Shown: positions 24,800 through 34,012 of the stretch, piece by piece
Position numbering within the stretch: the first letter of the stretch is position 1
How the letters are laid out: each line of letters opens with the position of its first letter
Assembly: GCF_000701705.1 (NCBI RefSeq)
Contig: NZ_JNJP01000015.1
Location: 6,377-70,376, forward strand
Origin: Bilophila wadsworthia ATCC 49260
GTDB lineage: Bacteria > Desulfobacterota > Desulfovibrionia > Desulfovibrionales > Desulfovibrionaceae
Direction of reading: 5' to 3'
DNA length: 64,000 nucleotides
Translations under genes and position numbers: made by a program
The notes under the pieces: model-generated
What the model was told of the DNA's origin: nothing
Databases searched by the model: none
What the model saw: only the letters and a program-made list of their open reading frames with translations

Positions 24800-26323
24800 C
24801 TACCGCAGCCACGTCCCGTCAAGCAGTTCCTTGGCATCGCGGGTGAGCGGGAAGACGTCGCGCCGCCCGATGTGCTTCACGTCGAATTTCCTGTTCAGGG
24901 CGGCGAAGTGGCGCAGCCCGTAGGCGATGCGGTTCAGGTAGGAATATACCCCGACGGCCCCGGTGGAGAACCCGTCCGCCGCGCTGCCGTAGAGCCCCCG
25001 CAGCTCGGGAAGATCGCTGAACAGCTCTTCCTTCGTCGTGCCGAAACGGGCGAGTTCCGGGGGGACTTTGCCCGCCTCAATGAGATCCCCGATCTTTTTG
25101 GCGCTCATGGCTGCCGCCATGCTGGACCGGCACAGGCCCACGGCGGAGATGTAGGGCGCGCCGAGGGCCAGCGCCTTGTACACCTGATCCTCGGTCGCAA
25201 AGCCCCCCGTGATCGCCACATGCGGGAGTTCCATGCCTTCCGCGGCCAGCTTGTTGAGAATGCCGTAAAGGATGCTTTCCATGACGACCGTGGGGAGGCA
25301 CCATTCGTTCATCATCTTGCAGGGGCTGTAGCCGGAGCCGCCGCCCGCGCCGTCGAAGGTGACCATATCCACTTGCGCCTTGGAAGCCAGCCGGAGGATA
25401 TGCTCCAGATCCTCTGGATCGAAGCCCGCCATCTTGAAATACACGTTGGTCATGCCCATGTCGCGGAGTTGCGCGATGCGGCCGATCAGATAGTCGTCGC
25501 TCCAGATCGGCAGACGGCCGTAGACGTGGAAGGCGGGGCACGCCTTGCGGCCATAGGCTTCCTGTACGCCGGGATCACGCGGATCGGGCAGGACAAGGAA
25601 ACCCTGTTCGCACTTCTTCAGCGCCTCTTCGAGCGTGGGGACGAGGTTCGCGGGCTGCGTGCCCTTGGCGGACTGCCCGAACTTGAATTCGATGGCCTTG
25701 GCCCCGCATTCCCGGATGGCGTACTCCGGCACGCCCTGCGCGTCGTCGTCATAGTTGGCCTGAAGGATGATCTGCCCGTATCCCCGGTCATACTTGTTGA
25801 AGGCGTCCAGCATTTCCCGGAGCTTCGGGGCGTGGACGACCTTGCCGTTTTCGTAGGCGAGCGTCGGGTCCTTGCTCACGGCCCCTTCGCCGATGACCGC
25901 GTTGACGCCCGCCATGGCCGCGCCGCCGAAGTAGTCGGGCCAGTTGAGCTTGATGAGCGCGGGCAGGATGATCGGCAGCGCCAGCTTTACGGGGTTGAGG
26001 GTGCCGATCTCCCGTTCGAGCCCCACATGGTAGATGGTGGCGCGATCGGCGTCCAGCGGAGCCCCCATTGCCCCGAAGGATCTGCCGTTGATGTTGAAAT
26101 GGGAATAATCGACGGGATAGACCTTTTCCGAGGCGATCTGGTTTTCCCCCGTGGTGGTGGGATATACGGTCTCCATGCCCCGGACGGCGGACAGGCCGAT
26201 CTCGCAGCTGCCGATGCAGTCGGCGGTGCACATGGCGCACATGCCGGAAAAAGAACAGACATGGGACGGATCGCGCATTTTCGTGCGGTTGAACACGGAG
26301 CCGAGCGTGGGGCTGTACGACAT
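24800..26323 (-). CDS. FMN-binding glutamate synthase family protein (copy 1)
   Basis: A 507-residue protein built on the glutamate-synthase central/FMN barrel. The N terminus is Cys-rich (CSFSGMCAMCTADCIGSC) and probably binds an iron-sulfur cluster. The barrel has INGRSFGAMGAPL, GAKAIEFKFGQSAKG, VTFDGAGGGSGYSP and ITGGFATEDQVYKALALGA, the FMN/phosphate site of the family. The glutaminase domain of real glutamate synthase is absent. Such stand-alone proteins act in several FMN-dependent reactions, some not yet known. A second paralogue is encoded two genes upstream, flanking a D-aminoacylase, so the pair may form a hetero-oligomer acting on an amino-acid-derived compound. It is the last gene of the operon. 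Confidence 0.82.
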   Translation of the reverse strand: MSYSPTLGSVFNRTKMRDPSHVCSFSGMCAMCTADCIGSCEIGLSAVRGMETVYPTTTGENQIASEKVYPVDYSHFNINGRSFGAMGAPLDADRATIYHVGLEREIGTLNPVKLALPIILPALIKLNWPDYFGGAAMAGVNAVIGEGAVSKDPTLAYENGKVVHAPKLREMLDAFNKYDRGYGQIILQANYDDDAQGVPEYAIRECGAKAIEFKFGQSAKGTQPANLVPTLEEALKKCEQGFLVLPDPRDPGVQEAYGRKACPAFHVYGRLPIWSDDYLIGRIAQLRDMGMTNVYFKMAGFDPEDLEHILRLASKAQVDMVTFDGAGGGSGYSPCKMMNEWCLPTVVMESILYGILNKLAAEGMELPHVAITGGFATEDQVYKALALGAPYISAVGLCRSSMAAAMSAKKIGDLIEAGKVPPELARFGTTKEELFSDLPELRGLYGSAADGFSTGAVGVYSYLNRIAYGLRHFAALNRKFDVKHIGRRDVFPLTRDAKELLDGTWLR

Positions 26324-26351
26324 GGACGTTTCCTCCTTGAAGAACGAAAAA

Positions 26352-26393
26352 ACGGCGCGGCCCGTCCCCCGCGATGGGAAACGGCCGCACCGT
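26352..26393 (-). other. intercistronic hairpin
   Basis: An imperfect GC-rich inverted repeat (ACGGCGCGGCCCGT with ACGGCCGCACCGT) in the 81-base gap between the D-aminoacylase gene and the following glutamate-synthase-like gene, without a T-tract. Confidence 0.45.
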
Positions 26394-26404
26394 CGGTGGC
26401 ATGG

Positions 26405-27985
26405 TCAGTCGCGTATGGTCTTGCCGGGACGCGCGCCCGTATGGACGCCGTGATCGACGGCGATCTCGCCGTTGACGAGCACGTAATCGATGCCTTCCGG
26501 GTAGACACGCGGATTTTCAAACGTATTCACATCGCGGATGCGGTTTTCGCCGAACACCACCATGTCCGCATCCATGCCGGGCATGATGAAGCCCTTGCGC
26601 TTCATGCGGAGTTTGAGCGCCGTGCTGGAGGTCATCTTGCGCACGGCCTCCTCAAGGGTGAGCAGGCGCTTTTCCCGCACGTAACGGGCGATGAACCGGG
26701 GGAAGGCCGCATAGGTACGCGGATGCGGCTTGCCGCCGCTCAGCAGGCCGTCGGTGATCAGACACATGGTCGGGTGCTTCATGCCTTCCATTACATCCTC
26801 TTCATACATGCCGTGCCCAAGCAGGCCCACGGCAAGGTTTTCCTCGATCAGCAGATCCAGCACCGCGTCCTCGGGCGACTTGCCGAGGGCCTCGCCAAGG
26901 GCCACGGCGCTTTTGCCTTCGCACCAGAGGTTCTTTTCGCTGGCGACCGAGGAGACGTAGATGTTCTCCCAGCCCATGACCTGCGAGAAATTTTCCCAGC
27001 CTTCGGTGGTGAGCATGTCCTTTTTGACCTGTTCGCGTTCCTCCGCCAAGGCTTTGAGCAGGCCGTCCGTCCCCCGGCTGTGGTACCACGGCGGAACGAC
27101 GACGTGCATGAACGTGCTGTTGGCCGTATACGGATACTGGGCGATGCCGATGTCGATGCCTTCCCCGCGGGCCCGGTCGATGGTGTCGAGATGCCTGCGG
27201 GCGTTCCCCCAGTTCCTGCGCCCCCGCAGCTTGAAATGGGTCACCAGAATACGGATGCCGGTTTCGCGCCCGATGTGGATGACCTCTTCCAATGCCTCGG
27301 CCATGTGGTCGGCCTCATTGCGCATATGCACGTCGAGGATACCGTCGTAGCGGGCCGCGACTTTGGCGAGCGCGACGAGTTCTTCCGTGGACTGGTACTT
27401 GTTGGGCGTGTAGATGAGCCCCGCCGAAATGCCGCGCGCGCCTTCCTCCATGCACCGGGCCACGCTTTCTTCCATAAGGCGCAGTTCTTCGGCGGTGGGC
27501 GGCCTGTCCTCCATGCCCATGACGTCGAGGCGCACGGTGCCGAGCCCCACATAGGAACTCAGGTTGACGCTCGGCTTCGCGGCGTCGAGCGCATTGAGAT
27601 AGGAGGCGAACCCGTTCCAGCCCCACGGTTTCTGGGCTACGCCGTCGAGCCCGGAAATGCTCGTGCTCCACGGCTCCTTGTTCTTGTCGCTGATGGGGGC
27701 CACCGACATGCTGTCGAGGCCTACGTTCTCTGTGGTAATCCCTTGCATGATTTTGGGCAAGGCCAACGGCTCATCTATTATCCTCAAATCCGAATGGCTG
27801 TGGCTGTCGATGAAGCCGGGGCACAGGATGTTGCCTCCAATGTCGAGCACCGTCCGGGCTTCGGGCATATCGTGGGCCGAACCCACGGCCACGATGCGCC
27901 CGTCGCGCACGCCGACGCAGCCTTTGCGCCAGGGGTTGCCCGTCCCGTCCACGATGCGGGCGTTGGTCAAGAGCAGATCCAGCAT
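26405..27985 (-). CDS. N-acyl-D-amino-acid deacylase family amidohydrolase
   Basis: A 526-residue amidohydrolase of the D-aminoacylase group: a small beta domain (ARIVDGTGNPW), the metal motif FIDSHSHSD (His62, His64), VTHFKLRG with a further metal histidine, and a C-terminal GMDADMVVF strand returning to the beta domain. It cleaves an N-acyl group from a D-amino acid or related amide in the cytoplasm. The bridging-residue region of D-aminoacylases (normally G-x-C-G) reads VGLDS, without the cysteine, so metal ligation or substrate may differ. It sits between two glutamate-synthase-like genes in the TctABC operon, 15 bases downstream of one. A role in using an acylated D-amino compound is inferred. 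Confidence 0.82.
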   Translation of the reverse strand: MLDLLLTNARIVDGTGNPWRKGCVGVRDGRIVAVGSAHDMPEARTVLDIGGNILCPGFIDSHSHSDLRIIDEPLALPKIMQGITTENVGLDSMSVAPISDKNKEPWSTSISGLDGVAQKPWGWNGFASYLNALDAAKPSVNLSSYVGLGTVRLDVMGMEDRPPTAEELRLMEESVARCMEEGARGISAGLIYTPNKYQSTEELVALAKVAARYDGILDVHMRNEADHMAEALEEVIHIGRETGIRILVTHFKLRGRRNWGNARRHLDTIDRARGEGIDIGIAQYPYTANSTFMHVVVPPWYHSRGTDGLLKALAEEREQVKKDMLTTEGWENFSQVMGWENIYVSSVASEKNLWCEGKSAVALGEALGKSPEDAVLDLLIEENLAVGLLGHGMYEEDVMEGMKHPTMCLITDGLLSGGKPHPRTYAAFPRFIARYVREKRLLTLEEAVRKMTSSTALKLRMKRKGFIMPGMDADMVVFGENRIRDVNTFENPRVYPEGIDYVLVNGEIAVDHGVHTGARPGKTIRD

Positions 27986-28000
27986 GAACGCCTCTCCTTG

Positions 28001-29641
28001 TCAGCCGAGCACGATGCGGCGCGCCAGCTCGTCGTCTTGTTCCGTAATGAAGGGGATGCCCGTTTCCTGAGCCGTTTCGCGGTTGGCGGCGCAGATGTCC
28101 GTGCGGTCGATGTGCTCGACGCCGAACTTGCGGGCCCCGGCCATGTGGTGCTGGAGCCCCGCGCCGAGTCGGTCGCACATCGTCCACATGGCGATGGCTC
28201 CGTAAGGGATATGTGCCATTTCGTCGGCTCCGAGGCGTTCCTTGAGGGCATGGTATCCGGCGAAGATGGTTTCGGGCGTATCGCCGATGTCGAGGACTGT
28301 CTTCGGAAGCGCCGACCACGCGCCGTGGACGCGTTCCCGGCGTTCGGGGTGCAGGGCCCCTTCGATGTTGCAGCCGAGGAAGGCCGGGATCATGAACGAG
28401 CGCGACATGCACACAGCCTTGACGTAGGGGGCGCCGAGGGCCAGCGCCTTGAACGCTTGGCTCGGCTTGGCGAGCCCGCCGCCCATGGCGAGATCGACCA
28501 CCTTCTTCCCGGCGGCGGCCCGCAGGAAGGCGTAGTCATGCGCTTTGGCGTGCAGCAGGACGGAGGGGACGCCCCAGTTGTCCAGCATGTCGTTGGGGCT
28601 CATGCCCGTTCCGCCGCCGGAGCCGTCGATGGTCAGGAGTTCGAAATCCAGCTCGGAGGCCACCCGTATCGCCAGCGCCAGATCGGGCATCCCGAACGCC
28701 CCGGTCTTCAGCGCCAGCCGTGCCGCGCCGTTGGCCCGGAGCTGTTCCGCCTTGGCCGCGACTTCGGCGAGCACTTCCTCGGGCGTGGACAGGGCGGGAT
28801 ACGTGAGGCCGGTATAGCGGGTGAAGTGTTTGACGCGCCCGGCGCGGAAGGCCTCCTGTACGGCCGGATCCTCGGGATCGGGGCGCAGGCAGTAGCTGCG
28901 GCTCTTCATGAACCGAGCGTAGTCGAGATCGCGGATCAGCCCTTCGCCGTTGATGGGCTTGGCGCCTTGCCCCCATTTGATTTCGACGCACACGAAGTCG
29001 CCGTACTTGCGGGCGACGTAATCAGCCACGCCGTTGTAGGCGTCGTTGGCGTTGAGCTGGACGAACAGCGCGCCCTTGCCATTGTAATAGCGCTTGTACA
29101 CGGCGATGCGGCGGTCCAGATCGGGCAGGGCGCGGATGGAGCCGTCGGGATTGAATTCGGTCTTGTTGTCCCCGCCGCCCACATTTTCCCCGATGACCAG
29201 CGGGATGCCGCACAGGGCCGCGCCCACGGCGAAGCTGTCCCAGTACTTGTCGACCACGGGATTGCGGCTCAGCGCGCCGATGAGGAACGGATAGTCGCAA
29301 GGGTACTTGGCGTTGGAGCCCACGGCCGTCGTCAGATCGGCGTCGCAATAGGCCGCGTCGCCCGTGCGGGCCTTTTCCGGGTCGAGCCCGGCCCCGCCGA
29401 AGACGCGGCCCCGGATGCGCAGGGCATTGTAGGAAACGCCCACATGCGTGGTGTTTTCGGTCCCGATGGTGGCGTTGCCGTAGTCGCGGGGCACCAGCGT
29501 CCTGCGCCCCAGAAGCGAACTCAGCCACGTTTCGCAGCGGCCCTGACAGTCCGTGCGGCAGAAGTTGCACAGCCCGGATTCGCAGGGCGTGCCGCGGTTG
29601 ACCGCACCGATTTTTTCGTTGTTTTTGGAAGTAAGGCTCAT
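28001..29641 (-). CDS. FMN-binding glutamate synthase family protein (copy 2)
   Basis: A 546-residue paralogue of the protein encoded at 24800-26323. The N-terminal cysteines are CESGLCNFCRTDCQGRC. The barrel contains CVEIKWGQGAKP, LLTIDGSGGGTGMSP and DLAMGGGLAKPSQAFKALAL. The ATG at 29641 has AAGGAG eight bases upstream; the frame runs further but upstream sequence lies inside the previous gene. The two copies share the FMN/phosphate site but differ widely elsewhere, suggesting different subunits rather than a recent duplication. It lies between the PLP enzyme gene (25 bases upstream) and the D-aminoacylase gene. Confidence 0.82.
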   Translation of the reverse strand: MSLTSKNNEKIGAVNRGTPCESGLCNFCRTDCQGRCETWLSSLLGRRTLVPRDYGNATIGTENTTHVGVSYNALRIRGRVFGGAGLDPEKARTGDAAYCDADLTTAVGSNAKYPCDYPFLIGALSRNPVVDKYWDSFAVGAALCGIPLVIGENVGGGDNKTEFNPDGSIRALPDLDRRIAVYKRYYNGKGALFVQLNANDAYNGVADYVARKYGDFVCVEIKWGQGAKPINGEGLIRDLDYARFMKSRSYCLRPDPEDPAVQEAFRAGRVKHFTRYTGLTYPALSTPEEVLAEVAAKAEQLRANGAARLALKTGAFGMPDLALAIRVASELDFELLTIDGSGGGTGMSPNDMLDNWGVPSVLLHAKAHDYAFLRAAAGKKVVDLAMGGGLAKPSQAFKALALGAPYVKAVCMSRSFMIPAFLGCNIEGALHPERRERVHGAWSALPKTVLDIGDTPETIFAGYHALKERLGADEMAHIPYGAIAMWTMCDRLGAGLQHHMAGARKFGVEHIDRTDICAANRETAQETGIPFITEQDDELARRIVLG

Positions 29642-29666
29642 GCAAGGCTCCTTATCGTAAAAGCGG

Positions 29667-30716
29667 TTAGGCGAAATGGCGGCGCATGGCGAACAGCGCC
29701 GGGAGTCCGCCTGTATGCAGATAGACGACATGCTGGTCCGCCGTGAACGCGCCCTTGCGGATCGCGTCGAGCAGGCCCGCCATGCTCTTTCCGGTATAGT
29801 TGGGATCAAAGATGACGCCTTCGCTCTGGGCGACGAGGCGCACGGCCTCGATCATGCCGGGGTAGGGCCGGGAATAGCCCGGCCCCACGAAATCGCAGGA
29901 GAGGCGTAGCAGCCTTTCCCCGCATCTTCCGGGCAGGGAAAGCGAAGCCCAGCACTCCTCGGCGTGTTCCATGATGCGTTCACGGGCCTGCACCGGGTAG
30001 TCCGTGCCGAAGGTGTCGAAGGCGTAGAGGGGGATGTCCGGCCCGCCCGAAAGGGCAAGGGCGTGCGCACCGGCGAGGAACCCCGCCGTGGTGCCCGAAC
30101 TGCCCACGGTGACGGTAATGGCGTCCGGCGTGAAGCCGCTGGCTTGCGCCTGGTCGAGCAGCTCGAAAAAGCAGCGCAGGGAACCGAGCGCCCCTTCCGC
30201 CGTGGAGGAGCCGCGGGGGATGATGTAGGGATGCCGCCCTTCGGCCCTTAGCTTCTCGGCCCGGCGGCGCATGGCCGCACCCCGGTCGGCTCCCGGCGGT
30301 ACGAGGTGCACCTGAGCCCCTAAAATGCGGCAGAGCAGGATGTTCCCGGTTTCCTGATCGTCCTCGGAGAGCGGGGGATCGGTCCGCCCGAGGAACAGCT
30401 CGCAGGGGATGCCGAGGTGTGCGGCTGAGGCCGCCGTCTGTACGACCTGATTGGACTGTACCTCACCCGTGTTCAGCAGCACGTCGGCACCTTCCGCGCG
30501 GGCCTTGGCGAGCACGTGCTCCAGTTTGCGTATCTTGTTCCCTCCCGCGCCGAGGGGGGTCATGTCCTCGCGTTTGATCCAGAGCCGGGGGCATTCGATC
30601 CCTTGGGCGGAGAGGCGGGCCCGCAGCCCGTCCATCGGCATGAACGGCGTGGGCCATACGCCGAGCGGGATGCGCGGGGCCTCTTCAAGCCGTGTTCTCA
30701 ATTCCATTATGTCCAT
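29667..30716 (-). CDS. PLP-dependent D-cysteine desulfhydrase/L-cysteate sulfo-lyase/ACC deaminase family enzyme
   Basis: A 349-residue fold-type II PLP enzyme. The PLP lysine is Lys61 in AGGNKIRKLE, followed by NTGEVQSNQVVQTAA and the glycine-rich phosphate loop VGSSGTTAGF. The family includes D-cysteine desulfhydrase (pyruvate, H2S and ammonia), L-cysteate sulfo-lyase CuyA (pyruvate, sulfite and ammonia) and ACC deaminase; these cannot be separated by eye. In a sulfite-respiring organism the cysteate or D-cysteine options are attractive, since both feed sulfur respiration. It is expressed from the TctABC operon, 24 bases after TctAB, so its substrate probably comes from the imported compound. 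Confidence 0.8.
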   Translation of the reverse strand: MDIMELRTRLEEAPRIPLGVWPTPFMPMDGLRARLSAQGIECPRLWIKREDMTPLGAGGNKIRKLEHVLAKARAEGADVLLNTGEVQSNQVVQTAASAAHLGIPCELFLGRTDPPLSEDDQETGNILLCRILGAQVHLVPPGADRGAAMRRRAEKLRAEGRHPYIIPRGSSTAEGALGSLRCFFELLDQAQASGFTPDAITVTVGSSGTTAGFLAGAHALALSGGPDIPLYAFDTFGTDYPVQARERIMEHAEECWASLSLPGRCGERLLRLSCDFVGPGYSRPYPGMIEAVRLVAQSEGVIFDPNYTGKSMAGLLDAIRKGAFTADQHVVYLHTGGLPALFAMRRHFA

Positions 30717-30740
30717 ACGAGATATCCTTTGGGCGGAGCG

Positions 30741-32744
30741 TCAAAACAGAAGCCCCGTAGGGGTCTGTACTTCCATGATCAGCGAGAAACAGCCGTACTC
30801 GACGGCGATGAGGAGCAGCGAATAGGCCAGTACCGAACCGATGCCCCGCAAGTCGGCCTTGCGCCCGGAGAGCCAGAACGTGCCGTAGGCGGTCATGGCG
30901 ACGATGCAGAGGAACGTGGCGGCGTAGAAGCCGAGCGGTTCGATGAGCAGATAGCCGACGCCCATGAGCCCGAGGTACAGGCAGATGCTCCAGTAGCAGC
31001 CCGGACGCACGGTTTCCGGCTTCCGCGCCGTGCCGGAAAAGATCTGCATCAGCATGATGAAGATCCCCAGGCCGACGATGGAGGCGTACACGGCCTGCGG
31101 GAAATAGCCGGAAATGCCTTCGATGGCGTAGGATTGGCGCAGGAGGACAGCCCCGCCGACGGTGATCGCAAGGACGACCCAAAAGTCGTAGCGGCGCAGG
31201 CACGCTCCGGACGGGCGCAGGCTGGAGAGGGCGATGCCCTTGCCCTGCTTGCGGTGGTTCAGCCAGAGCGGGATGACGATGGCGAGGATGCACGCGGCCA
31301 TGAATACGGCGGCGAGGGGCGAGAAGACCAGCAGATCGGCGAGCGAGTCCTCCGCCTGCGTGCGGTAGAGGGTCACGATGAGGTTTTCTTCGATGATCCG
31401 CCCGAGCACCAGCCCGAGGGCGATGCCTGCGGGCATGATCTTCGCCTTGAGCAGCAGATAGGCGATGCCGCCCGACAGGATCATGAGCAGGACGTCGAAC
31501 ATGCTGTTGCGCAGGGCATAGGCCCCGAGGAACGAGATGGAGATGACAGCCGGGATGATCAGCAGCTTGGGCACATCGAGGATACGCGTGCACACGCGGA
31601 CCAGCAGGTAGCCGATGAGCAGCATCCCGATGTTGGCGATGATCATGCTCACGATGAAGGCGTAGGCGATCTCGGGGTTCTTTTCCATGAGCTGCGGGCC
31701 GGGCGTCAGCCCCTGCGCCATGAGCCCGCCGGCGAGGACGGCTGCCGCCGCGCTGCCGGGGATGCCGAGGGAGAGCAGGGGGACCAGCGAACCGCCCACG
31801 CTCGCGTTGTTGGCGCTTTCCGGCACGAGGATGCCTTCCACGGCGCCTTTGCCGTAGCGGTCGGGGTCCTTGTCCCACCGCTTGGCCTCATTGTAGGAGA
31901 CGAGCGCGGCCACGCTGCCCCCCGCACCGGGGAGCGCGCCGATGAAGGTCCCGATGGCCGAGGCCACGGAGAGCAGCTTCAAATGTCTGAGGATATCGGT
32001 GACGGCGAGCTTGAAGGCGTGCGCCTGCCGCTCCATCTTGACGATATACTTCTCGTCGGATTCCAGCATGACGAACATCTGGGAGAGCGAGAACAGGCCG
32101 ATCATGAGTGCGACCATGTCGAGGCCCTGCACCAGATCGAAACAGCCGAAGGTGAACCGGGGCATACCCATCACAGGGTCAAGGCCCACCGTGCACAGGG
32201 CCAGCCCGATGGCTCCGCCGAGCAGCCCCTTGGCGATATTGCCGGGGAACATCGCCGCCAGCGTGGACAGGCCGAACAGTCCCATCCAGAAAAAGGCCTC
32301 GGAGCCGAACTTCAGGGCCATGACGGACAGCGGCTCAAAGAACAGCATGAGTACGACGGTCCCGAAAATGCCGCCGAGGACCGAAGCGATCAGGGCGATG
32401 TAACAAGCTTCCTCGGCCCTGCCCTGCATGACCAGCGGATAGCCGTCCAGCGAGGTGGCGATGGACCCCGGCGTTCCCGGCGTATTGATGAGGATGGCGG
32501 CGTTGGCCCCGCCGTACATGGCCCCGCAGAACACGCCGCCGAGCCCGATAAGCGCCATGTCCGGGGGCATGGAAAAGGTGAAGGGGACAAACAGGGCCAC
32601 GGCCGTTACGGTGGTGATGCCGGGAAGCATACCGCCGACGATGCCGACGACGAGCCCGATGAACATCACCAGCAGATTCATGGGGAGCACGGCGCTCGCC
32701 GCGCCCCGCACAATATACTCAAGCATGGAAGGGACTGCATCCAT
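30741..32744 (-). CDS. tripartite tricarboxylate transporter fused TctA-TctB permease
   Basis: A 667-residue membrane protein. Residues 1 to about 500 are TctA: GGMLPGITTVTAVAL, INTPGTPGSIATSLDGYP, GALPGAGGSVAALVSYNEA and LLSLGIPGSAAAA. From about 520 a four-helix TctB domain follows. In most systems TctA and TctB are separate, and fusions are a known minority form. With the TctC receptor encoded 62 bases upstream it imports a carboxylate using an ion gradient. Unlike the truncated tctA at 9653, the N-terminal substrate loops are intact. Confidence 0.9.
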   Translation of the reverse strand: MDAVPSMLEYIVRGAASAVLPMNLLVMFIGLVVGIVGGMLPGITTVTAVALFVPFTFSMPPDMALIGLGGVFCGAMYGGANAAILINTPGTPGSIATSLDGYPLVMQGRAEEACYIALIASVLGGIFGTVVLMLFFEPLSVMALKFGSEAFFWMGLFGLSTLAAMFPGNIAKGLLGGAIGLALCTVGLDPVMGMPRFTFGCFDLVQGLDMVALMIGLFSLSQMFVMLESDEKYIVKMERQAHAFKLAVTDILRHLKLLSVASAIGTFIGALPGAGGSVAALVSYNEAKRWDKDPDRYGKGAVEGILVPESANNASVGGSLVPLLSLGIPGSAAAAVLAGGLMAQGLTPGPQLMEKNPEIAYAFIVSMIIANIGMLLIGYLLVRVCTRILDVPKLLIIPAVISISFLGAYALRNSMFDVLLMILSGGIAYLLLKAKIMPAGIALGLVLGRIIEENLIVTLYRTQAEDSLADLLVFSPLAAVFMAACILAIVIPLWLNHRKQGKGIALSSLRPSGACLRRYDFWVVLAITVGGAVLLRQSYAIEGISGYFPQAVYASIVGLGIFIMLMQIFSGTARKPETVRPGCYWSICLYLGLMGVGYLLIEPLGFYAATFLCIVAMTAYGTFWLSGRKADLRGIGSVLAYSLLLIAVEYGCFSLIMEVQTPTGLLF

Positions 32745-32806
32745 AGGACGTCTCTCAGGAAAGAAGGTGGACCCGGAAGCGGCCCAAAGCCGCTCCGCCG
32801 GGCGGG

Positions 32807-33763
32807 CTACTTGCTCTGCGTCTTCTGATAGAACTCGACCATGGCGCGGCCTTCCTTTTCGTACTCTTCAAACATCTTGCGCAATTCTTCGCCGGACTTC
32901 CATGCGACCACGGTTCCTGCGTTTTCATAGCGCGCGATCACTTCAGGGTTGGAAAGGATGGTCTTGAAGGCGTCTTCGAGGATCGTGCGCTTTTCGGCGG
33001 GCACGCCCTTGGGAGCGGCGATGTAGCGGCCCACGGCGCTGTTGATGTCGTACCCCACCTCCTTCATGGTGGGCGCGCCGGGGAAGCGCTTGCTGCGTTC
33101 GGGCGCGAACACGGCGAGTATCTTCATCTTGCTGATGGAGCCGGAAACACCCCCGGAAGGGACGATGGCGGCGTCGACCTGTCCGCCGAGGAGCGCGGGA
33201 GCGACCTTGCCCGCGCCGTCGATGGGCACATGGTTGAAAGGCACGCCGTCGGCCTTCAGGCGCAGGGCGGGGATATGCGTGGGGCCCATGATTTCGCAGA
33301 TGCCGAGGTTGATCCTGCCGGGCTCGGACTTGGCGCGCTCAATGAGTTCCTTGGCGCTGGAAACGGGGCTGTCGGCGCGGACGGCCAGATAGACTTCCTC
33401 AAGGCAGAGCAGGGAGATGAAATCGAAACTGTCCAACGTGTACCCGGCGCGGCCGGTGATGATGTCGAGCATGAGCAGGGGATAGGAGTGGATGCCGATG
33501 GTGTACCCGTCCGGCTTTTGGCGGCTGAGCTCCACCATGCCGATGAGCCCGGTGCCGCCGGGTTTGTAGATGAAGGAAAGGGGCTGGCTGACCACTTCCT
33601 TGAAATCCTTTTCGAGAAGGCGGGCGCCTTGCTCTCCGCCGCCTCCCGGATTGAAGGGGACGATGATCTTGATGCTCTTGTCCGGATAGGTTCCGGCATG
33701 GGCGAAGGCCGTCAGGGAAAGGGCCACGAAAACCGTCAGCAGGAAGGCAAAACAACGCTTCAT
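32807..33763 (-). CDS. tripartite tricarboxylate transporter substrate-binding protein (TctC/Bug family)
   Basis: A 318-residue periplasmic receptor: signal peptide MKRCFAFLLTVFVALSL with cleavage near AHAGTYP, then KIIVPFNPGGGGEQGARLL and QKPDGYTIG, the carboxylate-binding loops of the Bug family. The ATG at 33763 has AGGAG upstream, and this places the signal peptide at the N terminus. It is the first gene of a leftward operon transcribed from the -24/-12 promoter at 33844-33857. The ligand is unknown; the downstream deacylase and PLP genes point to an acylated or sulfonated amino acid derivative. Confidence 0.88.
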   Translation of the reverse strand: MKRCFAFLLTVFVALSLTAFAHAGTYPDKSIKIIVPFNPGGGGEQGARLLEKDFKEVVSQPLSFIYKPGGTGLIGMVELSRQKPDGYTIGIHSYPLLMLDIITGRAGYTLDSFDFISLLCLEEVYLAVRADSPVSSAKELIERAKSEPGRINLGICEIMGPTHIPALRLKADGVPFNHVPIDGAGKVAPALLGGQVDAAIVPSGGVSGSISKMKILAVFAPERSKRFPGAPTMKEVGYDINSAVGRYIAAPKGVPAEKRTILEDAFKTILSNPEVIARYENAGTVVAWKSGEELRKMFEEYEKEGRAMVEFYQKTQSK

Positions 33764-33841
33764 GGGGAGGCTCCTTTGACTGGTTTGAGCCGTACGCGCA
33801 ACGGGTTGCGTTCGGCGGCGGTATCCTGTTCCCTTTTGAAC

Positions 33842-33859
33842 AAGCAGAAACCGTGCCAA
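33842..33859 (-). promoter_or_regulatory. sigma-54 (-24/-12) promoter of the TctC operon
   Basis: Read leftward: TTGGCACGGTTTCTGCTT. It has the invariant GG and GC ten bases apart and a full TGGCACG -24 element; the -12 element is CTGCT against the consensus TTGCT. It lies 81 bases upstream of the tctC ATG, and a sigma-54 activator gene diverges from it. Confidence 0.82.
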
Positions 33860-33941
33860 GGCCCTCCCGGGAACCGATTGCATGATATATTGTATGTTTA
33901 TGAGTTTATTGACAATCAGATAATCTGGCGTGTAGATCCAT

Positions 33942-33964
33942 AATTGAGCAAATAATGCTCAATT
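33942..33964. promoter_or_regulatory. perfect palindromic operator between divergent activator and TctC operon
   Basis: AATTGAGCA, spacer AATAA, TGCTCAATT: a perfect 9-bp inverted repeat, followed directly by a further TTGAGCA half-site at 33965-33971. It lies 85 to 120 bases upstream of the -24 element, the normal place for binding of a sigma-54 activator, and just ahead of the activator gene. Confidence 0.78.
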
Positions 33965-34012
33965 TTGAGCATCATTTCCCCGTACCCCTTCAAATCAAAG
34001 GCCGTTTTTGCC

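Noticed and set aside
24872..29746. A 1,624-codon rightward open frame opposite the glutamate-synthase-like and D-aminoacylase genes
   Set aside because: It is an antisense shadow of three well-matched genes in GC-rich DNA with strong third-position bias. Its product is rich in His, Gly, Val and Ala and has no family motif.
30516..32828. A 770-codon rightward frame rich in Asp, Glu, His and Gly
   Set aside because: It lies opposite the TctAB gene, whose protein matches its family over the full length. The low-complexity charged product is typical of antisense frames; frames at 16866-19058 and 36440-37765 are the same.
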